Shown here piece by piece: positions 55,264 to 64,000 of a stretch of DNA of 64,000 bases. A model generated the notes under the pieces. That model ran no database searches. It was not told the DNA's origin and was given only the letters and a program-made list of their open reading frames with translations. The first letter of the stretch is position 1, and every line of letters starts with the position of its first letter. Source of the DNA: Pseudomonadota bacterium (GTDB taxonomy: Bacteria > Pseudomonadota > Gammaproteobacteria > Xanthomonadales > Rhodanobacteraceae); the NCBI GenBank assembly GCA_021794575.1, contig JAJYQO010000024.1:37904-101903 (forward strand). The letters are read 5' to 3'. Made by a program: the position numbers and the translations under genes.

Positions 55264-55602
55264 TCAGACGTTGAATGCCTCGAGGCGGTCGGCATAGCCG
55301 CCCAGCAGGTTCCAGAGCGGAATCTGCCGATCCTCCGGAATGCGGGTGAACTCGAAGCAGATCTTGTGCTCGGTCTCACGTACATAAGTGGCCTCGAGAT
55401 GTACGTGGTTGTCGCCCTCGAGCAGCAGATCCAACGCCCAGAGCTGGCCGGGATGGCCCTGCCAAGCGTCCGGTCGGCGCACGCACAGGCCGGTAGCAGA
55501 GATGTCCACCATCTCACTCTGCGCGCTTTCGGCACCACGGCTGATCAATACCGCGCTAACCACATTCAGGCGGGCGTGACGGAAGAAGTTCTGTGCACTC
55601 AT
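55264..55602 (-). CDS. PilZ-domain protein
   Basis: MSAQNFFRHARLNVVSAVLISRGAESAQSEMVDISATGLCVRRPD; DxSxxG present. Confidence 0.75.
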   Translation of the reverse strand: MSAQNFFRHARLNVVSAVLISRGAESAQSEMVDISATGLCVRRPDAWQGHPGQLWALDLLLEGDNHVHLEATYVRETEHKICFEFTRIPEDRQIPLWNLLGGYADRLEAFNV

Positions 55603-55864
55603 GGTCGTTGATCCGGTACCGGCCCCTGCGTCGGCCGCAGCAAGGGCCAAGCAGGATTCAGGCCAGCCCCAAAAACCGCGACAGGGCGCGCTACGCACAA
55701 ACGCACAGGCCGCACACTGGCCGCAGCGGGTCACCCTCGCCTGACATGCAGTGTCGCTTGCTTGCCCCAGCCTCCGCGCACCTCGAACCCACCCGGCGCC
55801 CGCCACGTTGACCCCCTCGCGCAGCGCGTGCTACAAGCCAGTCGGCCCGCACGACCCCACCCCC

Positions 55865-56122
55865 ATGGCCGACCTGGACAAGCAATTCCTCGCCGCGGCT
55901 GAAGCCGTCAAACAGCTCGCCGAGCGTCCCGACAACGACACCCTGCTCAAACTCTATGCCCTGTACAAGCAGGGCGCGGAAGGCGATGTGTCAGGCTCGA
56001 AGCCCGGCTTTTTTGACTTTGTCGGCACCGCCAAATACGAAGCCTGGGCCAAACTGAAGGGCACCGCGCGCGACGACGCGCAGCTCAAGTACATCCAACT
56101 GGTGCGCAGCCTGGGCGCCTGA
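55865..56122 (+). CDS. Acyl-CoA-binding protein
   Basis: 85 aa MADLDKQFLAAAEAVKQLAERPDNDTLLKLYALYKQGAEGDVSGSKPGFFDFVGTAKYEAWAKLKGTARDDAQLKYIQLVRSL; YxLYKQ..GD and K(Y)EAW hallmarks. Confidence 0.94.
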   Translation: MADLDKQFLAAAEAVKQLAERPDNDTLLKLYALYKQGAEGDVSGSKPGFFDFVGTAKYEAWAKLKGTARDDAQLKYIQLVRSLGA

Positions 56123-56139
56123 GCGGCCCACGCGATCGC

Positions 56140-56895
56140 TCAGCGCCCGCGCAGTGCGATTTCCTCGCCCTCGTGGCGCCGGTCCCAATTGCGAAGGTCG
56201 TCGCGGATGTGCTGGATTCCCTGCCGCCCCAGCGCGTTGCGCTCGGCGTCCAGCACCACGCCGTCGAGCAGTTCGGCCATGCGCTGCGCGGCCGGCAGCA
56301 TGGCGTCCCAGGCATCGAGGGCGTTGAGGGGGCCGGGCAAGGTCATGAAGAAGCCCAGCCCCGGTGTGGTCAGGGTATCGATATGCGGCAGATCGAAGTT
56401 GCCGGGCTTGACCATGTTGGCCACGCTGAACACCGGCCCCAGAGCCGCGCTACGGTCGTCGAGGCGGTGGAAGATGCCCATGTCACCGTATTCCAAGCCC
56501 ACTTTCTCCGCGGCCACCACCAAATCCGGACCCTGAAACACCCGGCCTTCGCGCGCGGTGACGAACAAGCTGATGATGCGCTCGATGGCCAGGTCTTGTC
56601 GCGTACCGGCGCCCATGCGCTCCGGTGCAACCGCCGCAATCTGCGCCGGCACCGCTTCGGCGGTCTGGGCCGTGGCAACGGCAGGCCTGTCGCGCGCGGC
56701 GCTCATGCGCGGCAGCGCCGTATCCTGCGGTCCGGTATCGCCGAAGCGCGGCTCGATGCGCGGGCTATCCGCGCGCTCGGTCTCGTTGCGCGTGGCCGAG
56801 GACGCGCGCTGGCGCCCGAAGAAATACAGCGCGGCCAAGGCCAGCAGGCTGACCAGCAGCAATGGCAAGCCGATGGCGGGATCCCAATGCATCAT
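56140..56895 (-). CDS. zipA: Cell division protein ZipA homolog
   Basis: N-terminal TM anchor (WDPAIGLPLLLVSLLALAALYFFG), variable linker, C-terminal domain FVTAREGRVFQGPDLVVAAEKVGLEYGDMGIFHRLDD...VANMVKPGNFDL; adjacent to smc. Confidence 0.9.
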   Translation of the reverse strand: MMHWDPAIGLPLLLVSLLALAALYFFGRQRASSATRNETERADSPRIEPRFGDTGPQDTALPRMSAARDRPAVATAQTAEAVPAQIAAVAPERMGAGTRQDLAIERIISLFVTAREGRVFQGPDLVVAAEKVGLEYGDMGIFHRLDDRSAALGPVFSVANMVKPGNFDLPHIDTLTTPGLGFFMTLPGPLNALDAWDAMLPAAQRMAELLDGVVLDAERNALGRQGIQHIRDDLRNWDRRHEGEEIALRGR

Positions 56896-56919
56896 TGACT
56901 CCACTCGCAGCGTACAACG

Positions 56920-59900
56920 TCAAGCGACGCCTGCGAGTTTAGCGGCTTCTTCCAAGTCCACCTGCACTAGACGCGACACGCCGGGTTCGCGCATGGCCAC
57001 GCCGCACAGATGGCGCGCGGATTCCATGCTGGTCTTGTTGTGAGTCACGTAGAGAAACTGCACGCGCTCGCTCATCTCGCGCACCAGCTCGGTGAAGCGG
57101 CCGACATTGGCCTCATCCAGCGGCGCGTCGACCTCGTCGAGGATGCAGAACGGCGCCGGGTTGAGGCGAAAAATGGCGAACACCAGCGCCACCGCGATCA
57201 GCGCCTTCTCGCCGCCGGAGAGCTGCGAAATGTTGCTGACGCGCTTACCGGGCGGCCGCGCCATGATCGACACGCCGGCATCCAGCAAGTCCTCGCCGGT
57301 CAGCTCGAGATATGCGGTGCCGCCGCCGAATAGTCGCGGAAACAGTTCCTGCAGTCCGGCGTTGACCTTGTCGAAGGTGTCGCGAAACAGTTGCCGCGTC
57401 TCGCGATCGATCTTGCGGATGGCGGTTTCCAGCGTTTCCAGCGCCTCGGTCAGGTCGGCCAGTTGCGCATCCAGATAGGCCTTGCGCTGCGACTGCTCGG
57501 CGTGCTCCTGGATGGCGGCCAGGTTGACCGGTTCGAGGCGGCGGATTTTCTGCTCGAGATCGGCCAGTCCGCTGCGGAAGCTGTCGATGTCCTGCGCGTC
57601 GCCAAGGCTGGCCAGCACATCCTCCAGCCCCAGGCCGCTGTCGCGGATGGCGCTGACGATTTGCTCGGCGCGCAGGCGCTGCGCCTGTTCCTGCAGGCGC
57701 AGCTCGGTGCCCTGCTCGCGCTGGCGCGCCACGCGCTGCTCGGCCTGCTGGCGCTCGCCTTCCAGCGCGCGCAGGGCGGCATCTGCGGCTTCGAGCGCCG
57801 CGCGTGCGGCCACCAGCGCATGGTCGGCCAGCAGGCGCTGCTCGAGATATACAGCGCGCTCGGACTCCAGTTGCGCCAGCGGCGCGTCGCCCTCGGCGCG
57901 CTGCGCGTTCAGCGCATCGCCGCGCGCGCGCAACTGGTCGCGTTGCGATTCGCTGCGGACGATGGCCTGCTCGATCGCCGTCAGCGCGCTGCGCCGGGAC
58001 TCCTGACCCAAAGTGAGTTGGCGCATGTGTTCGCCGCTCTCGCGCAGATTCAGGCGGGCCTCCTCGCGCGATTCCAGCACGGCACGACGTGCTGATTCCA
58101 GGTCGTGGCGACGTGCTTCGTCGGCTCCCATGCGGGCCAATGCGGCTTCCAGCTTGCCGCGCGCACCACGCACCTCTCCATCCAACGCGGCCAGGCGCTG
58201 CATCACGGCGGCCAGTTCCTCATCGAGATGGGACAGGCGACTGCGCGCCATATCCAGCTTGCCGGACTGACTCTGGCGTTGCCCGGTCAGCTCGGACAAG
58301 CGGCGATGCGCCTGGTAGAGGTCGCGCTGGGTCTCCTCACGCACGCGCTCGTGCTCGGCGCGGGCCGCCGCTGCCGTCTGCACCGCTAGGGTCGCGGCCT
58401 GCGCGGCGGCTTCGGCCTCGGTGCGCTCGGCGCGTGTGGATTCGATCTCCCGCGCGCGCGCCAGCACGCCGGCCTGGCGGTCGTTGCCGCGCAGCACGCG
58501 GGCAAAACCAGCGCCCAGCCACAGCCCGTCCGCGCAGATCACGCTATGGCCCGCGGGCAGCGTGCCGGCGAGGCGGTGCGCGCTTGCGGCATCCGGCGCG
58601 GTATGCACCTGCGCCAGCAGCGCCAACGCGGCCGCGGGTCCCTGCGCGCGGGCTGCCAGGGTGCCCACCGCACCCGCGGTACCCGAATCAGCAGCGACCA
58701 CGGTCAGATCGGCGTCCATGAGCGTCGCCAGCGCAGCGGCGGCGTTCGATGCGTTGTCGCTGACCACGGCGTCCAGCCAGCCGCTGAGCACGGTTTCGAC
58801 GGCGCGCTCCCAACCGGCATCCACCTTCAACGTCGTGCCCAAGCGCGCCGCGCCGTCCAGGCCCATCTGCTGCAGCCACTCGCGCAAGCGCGTGTCGTCC
58901 TCGCCCAGTGCCGCATGCTGCAGGGCCTCCAGCGAAGCCAGACGGCCATGCAGGCCCTGCAACCGCTGCCGTTCGCGGTCCTGTGCGGCCAACTGCTCGC
59001 GCTCGTGAGTTTGCACCTGCGCCAGCGCCGCCTTGTGCGACTCGAGCGCGGCGTTGAACTGCTCGACGCGCTGCTGCTGCTCGGCGTGCTGGACTTCCAG
59101 CGCCCGCAGCGCGGATTGCAGCGCAGCGAGGTCGGTGCCGCCACGTTCGCGCTCCAGCGATTCACGGCGCCGCGCCAACTCCATGCCTTCGCGCTCCAGA
59201 TGAGCCAGGCTGGTGCGTTCGACCTCGGCTGCACGCGTCACCTCGGCGGCTTCGCGCGTGTGCGCGTCCCAGTTCTGCTGCCATTGCGCCAGTTCGGCCT
59301 CGGTCTGCTGCAAGGCGGCCTCGTGGCGCTGCTCGTCGGCGCGCAGAGCCTCGAGCCGCGGCGCAGCCTCGTCCTGTTCGCGGCGCAGCTGAGTCTGGCG
59401 CGCTCGATCATCCTGCAGCTGACGCTCGATTTGCTCGATCTGGGCGGCCACATCAGCCTGCTCGCGCTGCAGGCGTTCTCCCATCTCGCGGTTGTGGCGC
59501 AGTTGCTGCTCGACGCGCGCCACCTCGGCGCTGATCTTGTAGGTTTCGGCCTGGGCCGCGTTGAAGCGCGTACCGGCCTCGCCCTGCGCCTGGCGTGCGT
59601 GCTCGAGGCGGTTTTCGATGTCCGCCAGCGCCGCCTGCTCGCGCTCGACGGCCAGATCATTGTCGCGCAGCGCCTGCTGCTGTTGCGCCAGATCGGCGGC
59701 CAGCGCACGGTATTCCAGCGCGCGCAGTTCAGCCTCGCGCCGCGTGTATTCGGCTTTCAGCGTCTGCCAGCGTTCGGCCGCGCGTGCCTGGCGGTTGATG
59801 TGATCGAGCTGCTTGTCCACTTCGTCGCGCACGTCGCGCACGCGGTCCAGGTTTTCGCGGGTGGCCTTGATGCGGCTCTCGGTTTCCTTGCGGCGCTCCT

Positions 59901-60420
59901 TGTACCTGGAGATGCCGGCTGCTTCCTCGAGATGTACGCGCAGATGCTCGGGCTGCGACTCGACGATGTCCGAGATCACGCCCTGCTCGATGATGGCGTA
60001 GCTGCGCGCACCCAGGCCGGTGCCCAGGAACAGGTCGGTGATGTCGCGGCGGCGGCAGCGCGTACCGTTGATGTAGTAATTGGATTGGCCGTCGTGGCTG
60101 ACCAGGCGGCGCACCGAAATCTCGGCGAAGTTGGCCCACTCGCCACCCAGTTTGCCCTCGGCGTTGTCGAACACCAGTTCGACGCTGGCCTGCCCGGCCG
60201 GCTTGCGGCCGCTGGAGCCGGCGAAAATCACGTCGGTGATGTTTTCGCTGCGCAGGCGGCTGGCGGCGCTCTCGCCCAACACCCAGCGCACCGCGTCGAT
60301 GATGTTGGACTTGCCGCTGCCGTTGGGCCCGACCACGCAGGTGATGTTGGTGGGCAGCGGCAGGGTGGTGGGATCGACGAAGGACTTGAAGCCGGCCAGC
60401 TTGATCGAGGTCAGGCGCAT
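56920..60420 (-). CDS. smc: Chromosome segregation protein SMC
   Basis: 1166 aa; MRLTSIKLAGFKSFVDPTTLPLPTNITCVVGPNGSGKSNIIDAVRWVLGE; long coiled coil; LSGGEKALIAVALVFAIFRLNPAPFCILDEVDAPLDEANVGRF. Confidence 0.97.
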   Translation of the reverse strand: MRLTSIKLAGFKSFVDPTTLPLPTNITCVVGPNGSGKSNIIDAVRWVLGESAASRLRSENITDVIFAGSSGRKPAGQASVELVFDNAEGKLGGEWANFAEISVRRLVSHDGQSNYYINGTRCRRRDITDLFLGTGLGARSYAIIEQGVISDIVESQPEHLRVHLEEAAGISRYKERRKETESRIKATRENLDRVRDVRDEVDKQLDHINRQARAAERWQTLKAEYTRREAELRALEYRALAADLAQQQQALRDNDLAVEREQAALADIENRLEHARQAQGEAGTRFNAAQAETYKISAEVARVEQQLRHNREMGERLQREQADVAAQIEQIERQLQDDRARQTQLRREQDEAAPRLEALRADEQRHEAALQQTEAELAQWQQNWDAHTREAAEVTRAAEVERTSLAHLEREGMELARRRESLERERGGTDLAALQSALRALEVQHAEQQQRVEQFNAALESHKAALAQVQTHEREQLAAQDRERQRLQGLHGRLASLEALQHAALGEDDTRLREWLQQMGLDGAARLGTTLKVDAGWERAVETVLSGWLDAVVSDNASNAAAALATLMDADLTVVAADSGTAGAVGTLAARAQGPAAALALLAQVHTAPDAASAHRLAGTLPAGHSVICADGLWLGAGFARVLRGNDRQAGVLARAREIESTRAERTEAEAAAQAATLAVQTAAAARAEHERVREETQRDLYQAHRRLSELTGQRQSQSGKLDMARSRLSHLDEELAAVMQRLAALDGEVRGARGKLEAALARMGADEARRHDLESARRAVLESREEARLNLRESGEHMRQLTLGQESRRSALTAIEQAIVRSESQRDQLRARGDALNAQRAEGDAPLAQLESERAVYLEQRLLADHALVAARAALEAADAALRALEGERQQAEQRVARQREQGTELRLQEQAQRLRAEQIVSAIRDSGLGLEDVLASLGDAQDIDSFRSGLADLEQKIRRLEPVNLAAIQEHAEQSQRKAYLDAQLADLTEALETLETAIRKIDRETRQLFRDTFDKVNAGLQELFPRLFGGGTAYLELTGEDLLDAGVSIMARPPGKRVSNISQLSGGEKALIAVALVFAIFRLNPAPFCILDEVDAPLDEANVGRFTELVREMSERVQFLYVTHNKTSMESARHLCGVAMREPGVSRLVQVDLEEAAKLAGVA

Positions 60421-60519
60421 GCGCGTGTGCGGTCCAAGGTGCGCCGCACTCCCCTGCGGCCAAGCCTGCGACTGTAGCCAATGGGTGCGCCGTGACGCAA
60501 TGCGATTATCCTCGAAACT

Positions 60520-60575
60520 AATAGAGATAATTCATATAACAATATGAAAAATAAATTATTAAATAACAGAATCAT
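60520..60575. promoter_or_regulatory. AT-rich tract upstream of smc
   Basis: actaatagagataattcatataacaatatgaaaaataaattattaaataacagaatc, strikingly AT-rich in a very GC-rich window; lies in the 60421-60601 gap between smc and bolA. Confidence 0.5.
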
Positions 60576-60601
60576 CGACCGACTGCGATCGCGGCCATGC
60601 A

Positions 60602-60874
60602 TCACCCATGCGCGGGCGGCAGCGCTTCGATCTGCAGTGCATGGATGTCGGTCTGCATCAGTTCGCCCAACGCGGTGTAAACGGCCCGATGGCGTGCCAG
60701 CGGCGGCATACCGGCGAAGGCCGCGCTGACGATGTGCACCTTGAAATGGCCGCGTCCGTCGCGGGCACCGGCATGGCCGGCATGGCGGGCACTGTCGTCG
60801 ATGATGTCGATCTGCGCGGGCGCGAACGCGGCTTCGAGCCGCGCGCGGATGGCCGCGATGCGTGCCGCACTCAC
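60602..60874 (-). CDS. bolA: BolA-family protein (GTG start)
   Basis: [34 protein letters not shown]...[49 protein letters not shown] at 60874 overlaps upstream stop. Confidence 0.92.
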   Translation of the reverse strand: MSAARIAAIRARLEAAFAPAQIDIIDDSARHAGHAGARDGRGHFKVHIVSAAFAGMPPLARHRAVYTALGELMQTDIHALQIEALPPAHG

Positions 60875-61170
60875 GGCAGCACCTTGTGGAAGGGCCGCAC
60901 CTCGACGTTGCGATACACGCCCGCCGCACGGTAGGGATCGGCCTCGGCCCATGCGCGCGCGGCATCGAGGCTGTCGAACTCGGCCACGACAAGGCTGCCC
61001 GTGAAACCGGCAGGGCCTGGATCCTCGGCATCGATGGCCGGAAACGGCCCGGCCAGCAACAACCGGCCGGCATCGCGCAGCGCGTTCAATCGCGCCAGAT
61101 GCGTCGGGCGTGCAGTGCGCCGCGCTTCCAGCGAACCTTCGCGATCCGTACCGATGATGGCGTACCACAT
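60871..61170 (-). CDS. YciI-family protein
   Basis: [80 protein letters not shown]. Confidence 0.92.
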   Translation of the reverse strand: MWYAIIGTDREGSLEARRTARPTHLARLNALRDAGRLLLAGPFPAIDAEDPGPAGFTGSLVVAEFDSLDAARAWAEADPYRAAGVYRNVEVRPFHKVLP

Positions 61171-61263
61171 GGAGAGGCTCCGTAGATCGGGAATCGATAT
61201 TCGGTACCCCGGAAACATAGAACGGCGCCTTACCTCGAGCAACATTGCAGCGCCTTCATGCCG

Positions 61264-61344
61264 GGGCTCCTCGCCTCGTCACCGAATCTCCCCATCAAGT
61301 CGGGACGCCTCGGTCGCGGGCTCCTCGGCTCGTCAAGCCGAATC
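61264..61344. repeat. Imperfect direct repeat in yciI-lysS gap
   Basis: gggctcctcgcctcgtcaccgaatc (61264-61288) and gggctcctcggctcgtcaagccgaatc (61318-61344). Confidence 0.7.
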
Positions 61345-61553
61345 CTTCGCAGTGCTTTGCCATGCCGAACGCAGCGAATCGTCTGGACGCACGCTGCCGG
61401 GCCGTGCCCGCTTCGTTCCGACGTAGCCACCCACCTCCGCGCACGCGATGCTTCGCGCCTGCGGCTCAGCAGGATCGTGCTTGCTTGATGGCTATGCGAG
61501 TTTGTTGAGAGACGGGTAAATCATGCGCCACGCTGATCCGGCTCTTGTCCGAT

Positions 61554-63146
<1,593 letters not shown>

Positions 63147-63245
63147 GCGGATTCCGATGCTGCGGATAAATGGAGCGTCGGCACTGTCGGCCGTCATTCC
63201 GTGGAAAGCCGGGGTCGGCCTCTCCGAAGGCGACCCGGCTCCTGG

Positions 63246-63263
63246 TCCCGGCTTCCGCCGGGA
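63246..63263. repeat. Short REP-like hairpin between prfB and lysS
   Basis: tcccggc-ttcc-gccggga, perfect 7-bp stem. Confidence 0.55.
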
Positions 63264-63281
63264 TCAAGAGATTAGCGAGCC

Positions 63282-64000
63282 TCAGGCATCGATGCGTTTC
63301 GACCCTGCCTCGAGGCCGGCTTTCAGGCTGGCCTCGACGAATTCGTCGAGATCGCCGTCCAGCACGCGCTGCGTGTCGCTGCGCTCGATACCGGTGCGCA
63401 AGTCCTTGATGCGCGACTGATCGAGCACGTAGTTGCGGATCTGGCTGCCCCAACCGATGTCGGACTTGCTGGCCTCGACCGCCGCCTTCTCGGCGTTGCG
63501 CTTCTGCAGTTCCAGCTCGTAGAGCTTGGCTTTGAGCATCTTCATCGCGCGGTCGCGGTTGGCATGCTGGCTGCGCTCGGTTTGGCAGGCCACCACGGTG
63601 TTGGTCGGCACGTGGGTGATGCGCACCGCGGACTCGGTCTTGTTGACGTGCTGCCCGCCGGCGCCGGAGGAGCGGTATACATCGGTCTTCAGGTCGGCCG
63701 GATTGATCGCGATGTCGATGTCGTCGTCCACCTCGGGGGCGACGAACACGCTGCCGAAGCTGGTGTGGCGGCGGTTGTCGGAGTCGAACGGGCTCTTGCG
63801 CACCAATCGGTGCACACCGGTCTCGGTCTTCAGCCAGCCGTAGGCGTAGTCGCCCTCGACGCGGAAGCTGGCGCTCTTGATTCCGGCCACCTCGCCCGCG
63901 CTGGCCTCGAGCAGCTCGGTCTTCCAGCCGCGCGATTCGGCCCAGCGCAGGTACATGCGCAGCAGCATCTCGGCCCAGTCCTGCGCCTCGGTGCCGCCGG
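63282..64000 (-). CDS. prfB: Peptide chain release factor 2 (partial, runs off window end)
   Basis: [90 protein letters not shown] (GGQ). Confidence 0.97.
   Translation of the reverse strand, partial: GGTEAQDWAEMLLRMYLRWAESRGWKTELLEASAGEVAGIKSASFRVEGDYAYGWLKTETGVHRLVRKSPFDSDNRRHTSFGSVFVAPEVDDDIDIAINPADLKTDVYRSSGAGGQHVNKTESAVRITHVPTNTVVACQTERSQHANRDRAMKMLKAKLYELELQKRNAEKAAVEASKSDIGWGSQIRNYVLDQSRIKDLRTGIERSDTQRVLDGDLDEFVEASLKAGLEAGSKRIDA

Overview
High-GC gammaproteobacterial chromosome segment. Gene content and order (carA-carB-greA-ABC-F-rpfE-like-recJ, acnA, fadD/rpfB-like, lysS-prfB) suggest Lysobacterales/Xanthomonadales; this is inference. The window is mostly core genome on the minus strand. 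From left to right it contains: (i) a six-gene membrane complex resembling hydrogenase-4/complex I (1-6526), whose 'hydrogenase' large subunit appears to lack all four NiFe-ligating cysteines, i.e. an Ehr-type complex, divergent from a cyclopropane-fatty-acid synthase; (ii) two divergent RND efflux operons, one with one adaptor and two dissimilar permeases; (iii) a recJ...carA operon; (iv) a Leu-Cys-Gly tRNA cluster, pgsA, uvrC, kdsB-aroA-pheA-serC, infA, clpA/clpS, nudJ-like-mnmA-hflD, LysR/aconitase, an S10 peptidase, an acyl-CoA ligase, HiPIP, PilZ, ACBP, zipA, smc, bolA, lysS and prfB. The most unusual structure is between carA and carB: a small four-helix-bundle (23S-rRNA-IVS/S23 family) gene enclosed by a perfect inverted pair of heptanucleotide arrays, (gggactc)4 and (gagtccc)4. 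It is translationally coupled to carA and ends 2 nt before carB, which looks like an IVS-like element living in a protein-coding operon. No CRISPR array, transposase, integrase or rRNA gene was seen. All functional calls are from reading the translations by eye; no database search was run.
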